The notes below the pieces were generated by a model. It was not told the DNA's origin, did not search any database, and saw only the letters and a program-made list of their open reading frames with translations. From positions 124,001 through 188,000 of the forward strand of contig CAWBRU010000011.1 in assembly GCA_963791325.1 (NCBI GenBank): 64,000 bases of DNA. Reading direction: 5' to 3'. The position numbers and the translations under genes were made by a program. Source of the DNA: JBEVJK01 sp963791325. GTDB taxonomy: Bacteria; Pseudomonadota; Alphaproteobacteria; Rhizobiales; Rhizobiaceae. Below, one piece after another: positions 9,584 through 18,231 of the stretch (the first letter of the stretch is position 1; each line of letters starts with the position of its first letter).

Positions 9584-10204
9584 ATGAAGCCGTATTCGAA
9601 ATATTTCGAAAAGATCCGCATTCGGCCGGACCCCGATGCCGAGCTGAAGTCGCGCGCCCCGCGCTGCCAGTGGGAGGGCTGCAGCGAGGCCGGAACCCAT
9701 CGGGCGCCGGTTGGCCGGCTGGCGGAAGGCGAGTATTTCCGCTTCTGCTTCAACCACGTGCGAGAATACAACAAGAGCTTCAACTACTTCTCTGGATTGG
9801 GCGATGGCGAGATCGCCCGGCTGCAGAAGGAGGCGCTGACCGGACACCGCCCGACCTGGACGATGGGCGCCCAGGGTGGCAAGCGCAGTTCTCCCGATTT
9901 CGCCCAATCGCGCTCGGGACGCGCCGGCTACTACAACCGCATGCGCGACCCCTTCAACCTGTTCGGCGGCCGCGCCAACGATTTTCACCCGGCCCGCGAA
10001 CGCCGGGCAAAGCCGCTTGAGGCCAAGGCGCTCGAAACGCTGGGCCTCGACGCAAAGGCAACTGGCAGCGCCATCAAGGCGCGCTATAAGGAGCTGGTGA
10101 AGCGGCACCATCCCGACGCCAATGGCGGCGATCGGGGCTCGGAAGACCGCTTCCGCGACGTTCTGCACGCCTATCGCGTGCTCAAACAAGCCGGTTTGTG
10201 TTAA
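9584..10204 (+). CDS. J-domain (DnaJ-class) co-chaperone
   Basis: A 206-aa protein with a C-terminal J domain (about residues 145-205). Helix II runs into the HPD motif (KRHHPDANGGDRG) that triggers DnaK ATPase. The N-terminal two thirds have no zinc-finger or G/F region of classical DnaJ, but contain four cysteine/histidine positions (RCQWEGC, FCFNH) that might bind metal. It lies 78 bp upstream of cobS on the same strand, so it may help fold or assemble the cobaltochelatase. That link is inferred from position only. Confidence 0.9.
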   Translation: MKPYSKYFEKIRIRPDPDAELKSRAPRCQWEGCSEAGTHRAPVGRLAEGEYFRFCFNHVREYNKSFNYFSGLGDGEIARLQKEALTGHRPTWTMGAQGGKRSSPDFAQSRSGRAGYYNRMRDPFNLFGGRANDFHPARERRAKPLEAKALETLGLDAKATGSAIKARYKELVKRHHPDANGGDRGSEDRFRDVLHAYRVLKQAGLC

Positions 10205-10282
10205 GCGACAGGTCTGCTAAAGACCGCTCCCGACTATGACAGGATTGCCGGCGAAGCCTGAGGCCTCGCGCCTGGAGACGTG

Positions 10283-11269
10283 ATGAACAAGGTCGACCGC
10301 GATATCGCAAACCTCCCGGACACGACGGTGTCGGTCAAGGAGAAGTTCGGCTTCGACTCGCCGATGGTGGTTCCGGCCTATTCGGAAGCCGATCCGCACG
10401 TCCCCGACATCGATCCCGACTACCTGTTCGACGAGCAGACGACGCTTGCCATTCTGTCGGGCTTCGCCTTCAACCGCCGCGTCATGGTGTCGGGCTACCA
10501 CGGCACCGGCAAGTCGACCCATATCGAGCAGATCGCCGCGCGGCTCAACTGGCCGTGCGTGCGCGTCAACCTGGACAGCCATGTCAGCCGGATCGATCTC
10601 GTCGGCAAGGACGCGATCGTGGTCAAGGAAGGGCTGCAGGTGACCGAGTTCCGCGACGGCATCCTGCCCTGGGCCTATCAGCACAACGTGGCTTTGTGCT
10701 TCGACGAGTACGATGCCGGCCGGCCCGACGTGATGTTCGTCATCCAGCGGGTGCTGGAATCGTCGGGCCGTCTGACCTTGCTCGATCAGAGCCGGGTGAT
10801 CCGTCCGCATCCGGCGTTCCGCCTGTTTGCCACCGCCAATACGGTCGGGCTCGGCGATACCACCGGTCTCTATCACGGCACCCAGCAGATCAACCAGGCG
10901 CAGATGGACCGCTGGTCGATCGTCACCACGCTCAACTATCTGCCGCACGACAATGAGGTGGCGATCGTCCTGGCCAAGGCCAAGCACTACCGCAACGACC
11001 GGGGCCGCGACGTCGTCAACAAGATGGTGCGGGTCGCCGACATGACCCGTTCGGCATTCATGAACGGCGACCTGTCGACGGTGATGAGCCCACGCACGGT
11101 GATCACCTGGGCCGAGAACGCCGAGATCTTCGGCAGTGTCGGCATGGCCTTCCGGCTGACCTTCCTGAACAAATGCGACGAGCTCGAACGCGCCGTCGTG
11201 GCCGAGTTCTACCAGCGCGCCTTCGGCGAAGAGCTGCCGGAATCGGCTGCCAATGTGGTGCTTGGCTGA
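10283..11269 (+). CDS. cobS: aerobic cobaltochelatase subunit CobS (AAA+ ATPase)
   Basis: AAA+ motor subunit of the CobNST complex, which inserts cobalt into hydrogenobyrinate a,c-diamide in aerobic cobalamin synthesis. Visible are Walker A GYHGTGKST, Walker B ALCFDEYDAG, and the sensor region LFATANTVGLG. Start: a GTG (10280) is directly followed by ATG (10283). The ATG is preferred because the upstream GGAG has better spacing and relatives start MNK. The product is 328 aa. cobT follows after 12 bp. cobN is not in the window. Confidence 0.96.
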   Translation: MNKVDRDIANLPDTTVSVKEKFGFDSPMVVPAYSEADPHVPDIDPDYLFDEQTTLAILSGFAFNRRVMVSGYHGTGKSTHIEQIAARLNWPCVRVNLDSHVSRIDLVGKDAIVVKEGLQVTEFRDGILPWAYQHNVALCFDEYDAGRPDVMFVIQRVLESSGRLTLLDQSRVIRPHPAFRLFATANTVGLGDTTGLYHGTQQINQAQMDRWSIVTTLNYLPHDNEVAIVLAKAKHYRNDRGRDVVNKMVRVADMTRSAFMNGDLSTVMSPRTVITWAENAEIFGSVGMAFRLTFLNKCDELERAVVAEFYQRAFGEELPESAANVVLG

Positions 11270-11281
11270 GCAAAGCGGTCG

Positions 11282-13180
11282 ATGGCCGGTCCGGGCGACA
11301 ACTCGACACGGGTAAAGGCGAAGGCCGGCGGCGACGGCGAGAGCTTCCGCCGGGCGGTGTCGGTCTGCGTGCGCGCCATCGCCGGCGACCATGACCTCGA
11401 AGTCGGGTTCGCCAAGGACCGCCCGGCGCTGACCGGCAACCGGGCCCGGCTACCCGAGCTGCCGAAGAAGCCGTCGCGTTCCGACATTGCGATCACCCGC
11501 GGCATCGGCAATTCCATGGCGCTGAAGCGGGCCTGCCACGACAGCCGGCTGCATCTCAAGCTGGCGCCCGAAGGCAAGCAGGCGCGGGCCATTTTCGATG
11601 CCGTCGAGCAGGCCAGGGTCGAGGCAATCGGCTCGCGCGCGATGCTGGGCGTTGCCGAGAACATCGGCTCCATGCTCGAGGACAAATACGCCAAGGCCAA
11701 TCTCGCCGACGTCAGGGATCAGGCGGAAGCCCCGCTGGAGGAGGCGGTGGCGATGATGGTGCGCGAGCGCCTGACCGGCCGCGCCGCGCCGAAGAGCGGC
11801 GCGCGCATGGTCGATCTCTGGCGGAACTGGGTCGAGGACAAGGCCGGCGGCGATCTCGCCGGGCTGGTCGACAAGCTCGACGATCAGAACGCCTTTGCGC
11901 GGATCGTGCGCGACATGCTGGCCTCGATGGACATGGCCGAGGAGCTCGGCGACGAGCAGGAGAGCGAGGAGGCGGACAAGTCCTCGGACGACCAGGCGCA
12001 GGGCGAGGAACGCAGCGAAGAAGGCGCAGAAGACAATTCCGGCAGCGAGGACGCCCGCTCGGAGGACGCCGAAGCCTCCTCGGACGAGCAGCAGTCGGGC
12101 GAGACCGAGGCCGACGACGCGACCTCCGACCAGGTCAGCGACGACGAGGATGCCGATGCCCAGACCCCGGGGGAGGCGCGCCGGCCCGAAAACCCGTTCA
12201 CCAATCTGCCCAAGGAGATCGACTACAAGATCTTCTCGACGGCCTTCGACGAGACCGTCGGCGCCGAGGAGCTTTGCGAGGAGGAGGAGCTCGAGCGCCT
12301 GCGCGCCTTCCTCGACAAGCAGCTTGCCAATCTGCAAGGCGTGGTCGGCCGCCTTGCCAACCGCCTGCAGCGCCGGCTGATGGCCCAGCAGAGCCGTTCC
12401 TGGGATTTCGACCTCGAGGAGGGCATCCTCGATCCGGCCCGGCTGGTGCGCGTCGTCATCGACCCGATGCAGCCGCTCTCCTTCAAGCAGGAGCGGGACA
12501 CGAAGTTCCGCGACACGGTGGTGACCCTGGTGCTCGACAATTCCGGCTCGATGCGTGGCCGGCCGATCACCGTCGCTGCCACCTGCGCCGACATCCTGGC
12601 GCGCACGCTGGAGCGCTGCGGCGTCGCCGTCGAGATCCTCGGCTTCACCACGCGAGCCTGGAAGGGCGGGCAGGCGCGCGAGAAGTGGCTCAAGGACGGC
12701 AAGCCTGCCAATCCCGGACGCCTCAACGACCTTCGCCACATCATTTACAAGTCGGCCGACGCACCCTGGCGGCGCGCCCGGCGCAATCTCGGGCTGATGA
12801 TGCGTGAGGGACTGCTCAAGGAAAACATCGATGGCGAGGCGCTGCTCTGGGCCCACAATCGGCTGATCGGGCGTCCCGAGCAGCGCAAGATCCTGATGAT
12901 GATCTCCGACGGCGCGCCGGTCGATGATTCGACGCTGTCGGTCAACCCGGGCAACTATCTCGAGCGCCATCTGCGAGCCGTCATCGAGCTCATCGAGCAG
13001 CGTTCGCCGGTCGAGCTGCTCGCCATCGGCATCGGCCATGACGTCACCCGCTACTACCGCCGGGCCGTCACCATCGTCGACGCGGAAGAACTCGCCGGGG
13101 CGATGACCGAGCAACTTGCCTCGCTGTTCGGCGAGGAATCGCCCCGCGATAGCCGTCGCGGGCTGCGACGCGTCGGATGA
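11282..13180 (+). CDS. cobT: aerobic cobaltochelatase subunit CobT
   Basis: Partner of CobS in the cobaltochelatase. The 632-aa product has an N-terminal helical domain, a very acidic Glu/Asp/Ser-rich linker (about residues 215-300), and a C-terminal VWA domain with the MIDAS motif in LVLDNSGSMRGRP (near residue 420). This layout is diagnostic for CobT. A start at 11282 gives MAGPGDNSTR. The stop overlaps the next gene (ATGA). Long frames on the opposite strand come from the high GC third positions and are not genes. Confidence 0.96.
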   Translation: MAGPGDNSTRVKAKAGGDGESFRRAVSVCVRAIAGDHDLEVGFAKDRPALTGNRARLPELPKKPSRSDIAITRGIGNSMALKRACHDSRLHLKLAPEGKQARAIFDAVEQARVEAIGSRAMLGVAENIGSMLEDKYAKANLADVRDQAEAPLEEAVAMMVRERLTGRAAPKSGARMVDLWRNWVEDKAGGDLAGLVDKLDDQNAFARIVRDMLASMDMAEELGDEQESEEADKSSDDQAQGEERSEEGAEDNSGSEDARSEDAEASSDEQQSGETEADDATSDQVSDDEDADAQTPGEARRPENPFTNLPKEIDYKIFSTAFDETVGAEELCEEEELERLRAFLDKQLANLQGVVGRLANRLQRRLMAQQSRSWDFDLEEGILDPARLVRVVIDPMQPLSFKQERDTKFRDTVVTLVLDNSGSMRGRPITVAATCADILARTLERCGVAVEILGFTTRAWKGGQAREKWLKDGKPANPGRLNDLRHIIYKSADAPWRRARRNLGLMMREGLLKENIDGEALLWAHNRLIGRPEQRKILMMISDGAPVDDSTLSVNPGNYLERHLRAVIELIEQRSPVELLAIGIGHDVTRYYRRAVTIVDAEELAGAMTEQLASLFGEESPRDSRRGLRRVG

Positions 13181-14217
13181 GCAGGCAGCCGACCGCCCGG
13201 CGCCCGGTCCGGCTCGTGCTGGCCGCCTGCGCTGCCCTTGTCCTCGCTTCGCTCGCCTTTCTGGTCGAAGACGCGGGCTCGGAGCCGAGCGGCGGCGACA
13301 TCCACGTCGAGGTGCGGCCGATCGACCAGTTCTGGATCGGGCGCTCGCAGCGGCAGTTCGGCTCGCTCGAATTCGTCGGCGGCCTGGAAATGACCGCCAA
13401 TTCCCGGGCCTTCGGCTCGCTCTCGGCGCTGCGCTTCCGCACTCCCGGACGGGACTTCGTCGGCGTTGCCGACACCGGCTATTTCTTCTTCGGCACGCTT
13501 GAGCATGATGCGTCGGGGCGGCCGACGGGCATTCGCGATTTCCGCATGGAACCGATGGTCGACAGCGACGGGACGCGGTTCCGGCGCAAATGGGACGCGG
13601 ATGCCGAAGGCCTGGCGCTCAAGGGCGATCTCGCCACCGTCAGCTTCGAGCGCAACCATCGCATCGCCGAATACGATCTCGGCCGCACCCCGGTCGGCCC
13701 GCAGCTCAGAACCCTCGACTTCCTGGTGCCGGCCGAAGAGCTCAGGCAGAACCGCGGTTTTGAAACCGTCGCCTATGCGCCGGCCGGCGGCCGGCTGGCC
13801 GGCGCCCGGGTGATCGTCTCCGAACGAAGCCTCGACACAGACGGCAACATGCTTGCCGCGATCCTGGAAGGCCCGCGAAAGGGGATCTTCACGGTCAAGC
13901 GCCGCGACGATTTCGATGTCAGCGACGGTGTTTTTCTTCCCGGTGGGGACCTGCTCCTGCTTGAGCGCAATTTCTCCATGGCCCGCGGCGTCAAGATGCG
14001 GCTGAGGCGGATCGAGGCCCGCACCCTCGACAAGGGCCAGGTGGCGGACGGCCCGGTCCTGCTCGATGCCGACATGAGCTATCAGATCGACAATATGGAA
14101 GGGCTGGATGTTTGGCGCCGCAGCGACGGTATGCTGATGGTGTCGATGGTCTCGGACGACAACCAATCGCTGCTGCAGCGCAACATCTACTTGGAGTTCA
14201 TCCTGCACGACGATTAG
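13177..14217 (+). CDS. esterase-like activity of phytase family protein (PF13449 type), exported
   Basis: A 346-aa protein with an N-terminal signal or anchor helix (residues 12-30) and a beta-propeller-like body. The conserved segments are FVGGLEMTANSRAFGSLSAL, VADTGYFFFG, DADAEGLAL and RGFETVAY, typical of the family often found behind cobT in Rhizobiales. The ligand is unknown. Phytase-like and esterase activities have been proposed for the family, but the catalytic details cannot be read here. Its ATG overlaps the cobT stop, so it is co-translated with the chelatase without an obvious functional link. Confidence 0.85.
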   Translation: MSRQPTARRPVRLVLAACAALVLASLAFLVEDAGSEPSGGDIHVEVRPIDQFWIGRSQRQFGSLEFVGGLEMTANSRAFGSLSALRFRTPGRDFVGVADTGYFFFGTLEHDASGRPTGIRDFRMEPMVDSDGTRFRRKWDADAEGLALKGDLATVSFERNHRIAEYDLGRTPVGPQLRTLDFLVPAEELRQNRGFETVAYAPAGGRLAGARVIVSERSLDTDGNMLAAILEGPRKGIFTVKRRDDFDVSDGVFLPGGDLLLLERNFSMARGVKMRLRRIEARTLDKGQVADGPVLLDADMSYQIDNMEGLDVWRRSDGMLMVSMVSDDNQSLLQRNIYLEFILHDD

Positions 14218-14322
14218 GAAGCCAGACGAAGACGATCGCGGCGCGCGCGCCTGCGCCCGCATTTGCCTGGCAGGCAGGGAGCGGATAGGCTGCGGGCCGC
14301 TCCGCGTAAGAAGGATCGACCG

Positions 14323-14628
14323 GTGGATGCAAAGCGCCTGATTGCTGCCAGTGCCGTCGTCTTCCTGGCAGGGTGTGAGACCAGCGGCGGCAATACCCCT
14401 GCAACGATCGCCGGAATTCCGGTCGAGGCGATCAAGGCCTGCTCCGCCGCAGCCGACAATTTCTGGCAGGCGGCGCCGGGCTCCTCGACCATGAAGGGGG
14501 CGCAGACATCCGCCAGCGCCATGCCGGAGGCCCTCCAGCTGCAGATGCTCACCGGCGGCAACCAGGCGACCTGCACGGTGACGCCGATCGGACAGGTGAG
14601 CAACGTCAGTCCGGGCTGGTCCTACTAG
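14323..14628 (+). CDS. small lipoprotein of unknown function
   Basis: The GTG start at 14323 is chosen because an AAGGA sequence precedes it at 14311 and it places a lipoprotein signal at the very N terminus: Lys-Arg, hydrophobic core, then VFLAGC. The frame is open further upstream to an ATG at 14263, but that extension is Arg-rich and would bury the signal. The mature part (about 84 aa) contains a small cysteine-containing domain with repeated Ser/Ala/Gly and ends SPGWSY. No family was recognised. A dispersed palindromic repeat starts 5 bp after the stop. Confidence 0.72.
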   Translation: MDAKRLIAASAVVFLAGCETSGGNTPATIAGIPVEAIKACSAAADNFWQAAPGSSTMKGAQTSASAMPEALQLQMLTGGNQATCTVTPIGQVSNVSPGWSY

Positions 14629-14633
14629 AGTTC

Positions 14634-14674
14634 CTCTAAGTCCTTGTTTTGCCGCAATTCCGGACGCAAAACCG
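14634..14674 (+). repeat. dispersed palindromic repeat, copy 1
   Basis: Begins CTCTAAGTCCTTGTTTTGCC and contains the inverted arms GTTTTGC / GCAAAAC around AATTCCGG. Related copies lie at 24740-24780 (minus strand) and 40330-40365 (plus strand). In all three the element sits just after a stop codon, in the same orientation as the gene. Similar elements are dispersed through rhizobial genomes (recalled). It may act as a transcript 3' end or a REP-like element. Confidence 0.7.
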
Positions 14675-14689
14675 TCCACGTTCGGGCGC

Positions 14690-16114
14690 TCAACCGGACG
14701 CCGGCACCGGATGGCCGCCGGGTTGGCCGTCGCGGATCGTGCAGAAATAGTCGTCGAGCCCGATCTGGCCGCCTTTCATGGCGATCTCCAGTTGATCGAT
14801 GCCCCGCCGGCCCGAATGGGCGAGGCAGAGCGGCGAGCCTGGCGATTGGGTGAGCGGCATGCGCACCGTCAGCGCGTCGACGCCCAGTCGTCCGAGCGCG
14901 TGGCTTGAGGTGTCGCCGCCGGCGATCACCGCCCGCTTCAGCCCGGCCCCCAGCACCAGCCGTTTCAGGATCTCACCCAGCCCGCGGCCGAGGCGATGGC
15001 GGCCTTCCGCGCTGCGGTCGATCTCGGCGCCGCGGTCGGCCGCCGGCCCGAGCGCGGTGTAGAGGATGACGCTTCGCCCCGACTTGAGCACCGCCAGGCC
15101 GGCGCGCGCCGCAGCCTCGATGGCGGCATCGCCGAACTCGCCGGCCAGCTCGACCGGGTCGACGGCAAGCGCCTCGAACCCCTGTCCGCCGGCAAAGCGG
15201 ATCTGGTTCTCGGTGGTCGGCGACACGCTTCCGGAGACGACGGCGATCCGGTCGGCCGGCGGCAGCGGCGCCCATTCGGCCTTGTTTTCGGTCAAGCCCG
15301 CATCCGCCCAGACCGGCAGCAAGGCGTATTCCACGCCGGATGAGCCTGCCACGAACGCGCCATCCCGCTGGATCAGCCGCCATAGCTCGCCGCCGGCGCT
15401 CCGCTGCGTCTGCCGGTCCGCCACGTCGATGAGCAGCATGTCCGCTTCGGCTGCGAGCCGATCCGTCCGCGCCTCGAGATCGGAGGCGCCGAGATCGGCC
15501 AGGTCGAGCAAGGCCGGGCGCAGCGCCGTCTGGTGCGAGAGGTGAACCAGCAGGTCGGCCTCATGCATCGGAGAGACGGGATGGCGGCTCATTACCGGAT
15601 GGCGGTCGATGCGGTAGTTGACGCCGCGATAGGCGGCAAACAGATTGCCGAAGACGGTGTAGCGGCGCAGCTGCGGTGCCCCGACGATGATCGGCACCGT
15701 CGCCTGGGCAAAGACCCGGCGGCCGATCTCGATGGCCCGGCCGATATTGCCGGTCTCCGGCGCCGAATCGAAGGTCGAGCAGACCTTGTAGTGGCAGACC
15801 GCCGCGCCGAGGCCGCGCAGCCAGCCGAAGGCCGGCGCAAGATGGGCATCCATCCATTGCGGCGACTCGCTGCGGCTGGTGCCGGCGAGGCCGAAGGCAC
15901 ACCGGTCGGCAAATCGAGCGAGCAACGCCGCATCCGGGATGTCGAGGAACAGAACCGTCGCCACGCCGCCGAGCGACAGCGCCTCCATCACGTCGGTCGA
16001 GCCAGTCAGGTCGTCGCCATAATAGCTGAGCAGCGGCGGCATCGGCCTAGCGGCGCCTTGGCCGGTGCCGTCGGCCGCTGTGCTGAACGCGTGCTTCGCC
16101 GGGACCGAGCTCAC
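14690..16114 (-). CDS. four-carbon acid sugar kinase (DUF1537/OtnK family), probable 3-oxo-isoapionate kinase
   Basis: An ATP-dependent kinase for short sugar acids. The N-terminal domain begins with LLSYYGDDLTGSTDVMEAL, the family signature. The C-terminal nucleotide-binding domain carries AGGDTSSHALGRLG and the KGGQIGLDDYF motif. It directly follows the RuBisCO-like protein (RLP) gene; the GTG at 16114 overlaps that stop as GTGA. An ATG at 16042 is an alternative start closer to the conserved core. An RLP next to a kinase of this family is the arrangement of OiaK with OiaX/OiaT in D-apiose catabolism, where OiaK phosphorylates 3-oxo-isoapionate. The exact substrate is inferred from this context. 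The gene appears intact. Confidence 0.82.
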   Translation of the reverse strand: MSSVPAKHAFSTAADGTGQGAARPMPPLLSYYGDDLTGSTDVMEALSLGGVATVLFLDIPDAALLARFADRCAFGLAGTSRSESPQWMDAHLAPAFGWLRGLGAAVCHYKVCSTFDSAPETGNIGRAIEIGRRVFAQATVPIIVGAPQLRRYTVFGNLFAAYRGVNYRIDRHPVMSRHPVSPMHEADLLVHLSHQTALRPALLDLADLGASDLEARTDRLAAEADMLLIDVADRQTQRSAGGELWRLIQRDGAFVAGSSGVEYALLPVWADAGLTENKAEWAPLPPADRIAVVSGSVSPTTENQIRFAGGQGFEALAVDPVELAGEFGDAAIEAAARAGLAVLKSGRSVILYTALGPAADRGAEIDRSAEGRHRLGRGLGEILKRLVLGAGLKRAVIAGGDTSSHALGRLGVDALTVRMPLTQSPGSPLCLAHSGRRGIDQLEIAMKGGQIGLDDYFCTIRDGQPGGHPVPASG

Positions 16115-17365
16115 GCCGCATGGGGATTGGCGCCGAATTTGCTGAGCGACTGCTGCAGTTCGGGATGGGTCCTGGCGTAGGTGTCAAGGTCGATCCCCTC
16201 GACGGTCGCCTGCCAAGCCTGCTGCACGGCGCGCACGCCCGCCGCCGGCCCGCCCGGATGGCTGACGATGCCGCCGCCGCACAGATACATCAGGTCGAGC
16301 GTGCGACCGGTCCGCCTAAAGGTCTCCGGCGCCTGGCCGCCCCATTGACCCGAACAGGCCACGGGGAGCGCGCGGTCGCGCGGCTCGAAGATCGGCGTCA
16401 TCACCGCCTTGAACGAAGCGACGAATAATTCGTCCGGCTCCCAATATTTGGCACCGATGCCGTTGACCTGGAATTGATCGACGCCGAGCAGGCGCCAAAA
16501 CTGCTGCCAGACCTTGAAGTCCATGCCGAGCCCGGGATGCCGGGTCAGGATGTCCCAGCCATTGCGGTGGGCGTGGATGACGAGGTCCGAACGCTTGCGC
16601 AGGAAGGCCACGCCGCCCATGCCGACGGAGTTGATGTTGACCACCGCGGCATTGCCGCCGGCCTCGACCACGAGATCGTGGTTGCGCATCATCTGGTCGG
16701 GATCGACATGCGAGATGCCGAAGGCATACATCACCTTCTTGCCGGTCTTCTGCTCGTGGTCGAGGATGATCGGCATGACCGCCTTCACCCGTTCCGCGAA
16801 CGGAGAATAGGCCGGGCTCATCAGCTTCTCGTCGTCCTTGATGAAATCGACACCCGACTCGACCAACTCCCTCACCATCTCCGCCGTTTCGGCCGGCCGC
16901 AGGCCGAGCGCCGGCTTGACGATGCTGCCGATCAGCGGCCGGTCCATCGACGCCGGTAAGCCGGCGGCTGCCGTCGATGCCGAATTTCGGACCGGGGTAG
17001 ACACCGCGAAACGCCTCGGGCAAGCGCATGTCGACCACCCTGATCCCGGTCAGCTGCTTGATCGAGAAGGTGCCGCCGATGGCGATCGTCATCAGCGCGG
17101 CGAGATCGGTGCCGACCGCCTCGAGCGGGAAGCCGATGTCGGCTTCGGCGCGGTTGAACAAGCCGTCGTCGGCGCCGGGAAACGACGGCGACGCCGCTGG
17201 CGCGAGCGGCCTGAGTGCGAGCACCCGGGCCGCCACGCGCGCCTTCAACTCCGGCGTCTCGCCCGGCAAGGCGACGAATGTGCCGGTCGACTGATCGCTG
17301 GCGATCTTGGCGGCCAGTGCCTCGGTGCTGCCGGGCGTCTCGATGAGATAGGTGAGGACGATCAT
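16111..17365 (-). pseudogene. RuBisCO-like protein (form IV), split by a frameshift
   Basis: The N-terminal half (MIVLTYLIETPGSTEAL, from 17365) and the C-terminal half lie in two frames that meet near 16943. The first reads ...RRLTGVDG and the second resumes at RPLIGSIVKPALGL. One extra base (an A in GATGGACCGG on the coding strand) explains the break; the span of 1255 bp is 3n+1. Corrected, it would be 417 aa, the family length. Active-site remnants are present: the Lys in SIVKP, the carbamylation-type box FIKDDE, His in IHAHRNGWD, and the phosphate loop GGGIVSHPGG. The loop-6 region is QVNGIGAKYWE, unlike a true carboxylase. With the adjacent kinase this fits OiaX/OiaT, which act on 3-oxo-isoapionate 4-phosphate. 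The break may be a real mutation or a sequencing error. Confidence 0.85.
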
Positions 17366-17402
17366 TGCGGGTGTGCGGACCAGCTTCCTCTTCGCTGCGA
17401 CG

Positions 17403-17418
17403 CTGGTATAATGAGTAT
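17403..17418. promoter_or_regulatory. candidate GntR operator before the RLP gene
   Basis: CTGGTATAATGAGTAT. Its first 13 bases are identical to a box at 23427-23439 in front of the ApnO-like gene. Here it ends 37 bp upstream of the RLP start, against 40 bp for the other box, and it lies between the RLP gene and the divergent GntR gene. It contains GGTATA, a half-site seen in operators of FCD-type GntR regulators (recalled). Confidence 0.6.
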
Positions 17419-17508
17419 CCCTCCGATGCAAGCAGAATCGGCCGCACCGGCCAGGCTTGTCTGGGGGAAGGCCACGACTAGAATGATCTCGGCGCGAGGA
17501 GCGGCTTG

Positions 17509-18219
17509 ATGGATGCCCTAGGACCGATCGTCAAACGCAAGCTCTCCGACGAAGTCTTTGCCCGGCTGAAGGGCATGATCACCAGCGGCGACCTGCGGCC
17601 GGGCGACGACATGCCGTCCGAGCGGGAACTCATGGAACGATTCGCGGTCGGGCGCCCCGCCATCCGCGAAGCGATGCAGGCGCTTGCCGCGATGGGCCTG
17701 GTGGCGATCTCGCATGGCGAACGGGCCAAGGTGCTGGAACTGACCGCGCAGTCGATCATGCGCCAGGTCGACGGAGCCGCCAAGATCATGCTCGCGTCGT
17801 CGAAGGATTCGCTCGAACATCTGAAGAGCGCGCGCATCTTCTTCGAACGCGGCATGGTGCGCGAGGCCGCGGAGAAGGCGACCGACGCGGAGGTCGAGGC
17901 GTTGCGCGAGGTGCTCCGGCGGCAGCGCGGTCTGCTCGGCGATGCCGACGGCTTCATCGCCGCCGACATGGAGTTCCACACCACCATCGCCAAGATTTCC
18001 GGCAATCCGATCTATGCTGCGGTCTCCGCGGCCATGCTGGGCTGGCTGAAGGAATACCATACCGAGATGCTGATCTGGACCGGCAAGGAGAAGTTCACCC
18101 TGGCCGAGCACGAGAACATCATCGCCCGCATCGCCGCCCATGACCAGGCCGGAGCCGAAAGCGAGATGATCAAGCACCTCGAGCGCTCGCGCTCGCTCTA
18201 CGTCGCGCAGGCGAACTGA
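17509..18219 (+). CDS. GntR-family (FadR/FCD subfamily) transcriptional regulator
   Basis: An N-terminal winged helix (residues 10-75; SGDLRPGDDMPSERELMERF is the GntR recognition signature) is followed by an all-helical FCD ligand domain with the metal-site pattern D..FH (AADMEFHTTIAK) and later His residues in EHENIIARIAAHD. The ATG at 17509 follows GAGGAG at good spacing. It is divergent from the RLP-kinase unit and convergent with the ABC transporter unit (12 bp between stops), so it is the likely local repressor. Its effector is probably a sugar acid of the pathway. Two matching boxes (17403 and 23427) are proposed targets. Confidence 0.92.
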   Translation: MDALGPIVKRKLSDEVFARLKGMITSGDLRPGDDMPSERELMERFAVGRPAIREAMQALAAMGLVAISHGERAKVLELTAQSIMRQVDGAAKIMLASSKDSLEHLKSARIFFERGMVREAAEKATDAEVEALREVLRRQRGLLGDADGFIAADMEFHTTIAKISGNPIYAAVSAAMLGWLKEYHTEMLIWTGKEKFTLAEHENIIARIAAHDQAGAESEMIKHLERSRSLYVAQAN

Positions 18220-18231
18220 CGCCGAGCCCTC

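Noticed and set aside
11450..13114. 554-aa open frame antisense to cobT
   Set aside because: Mirror of the GC-rich third positions of cobT; no ribosome site or family resemblance, and cobT is fully supported.
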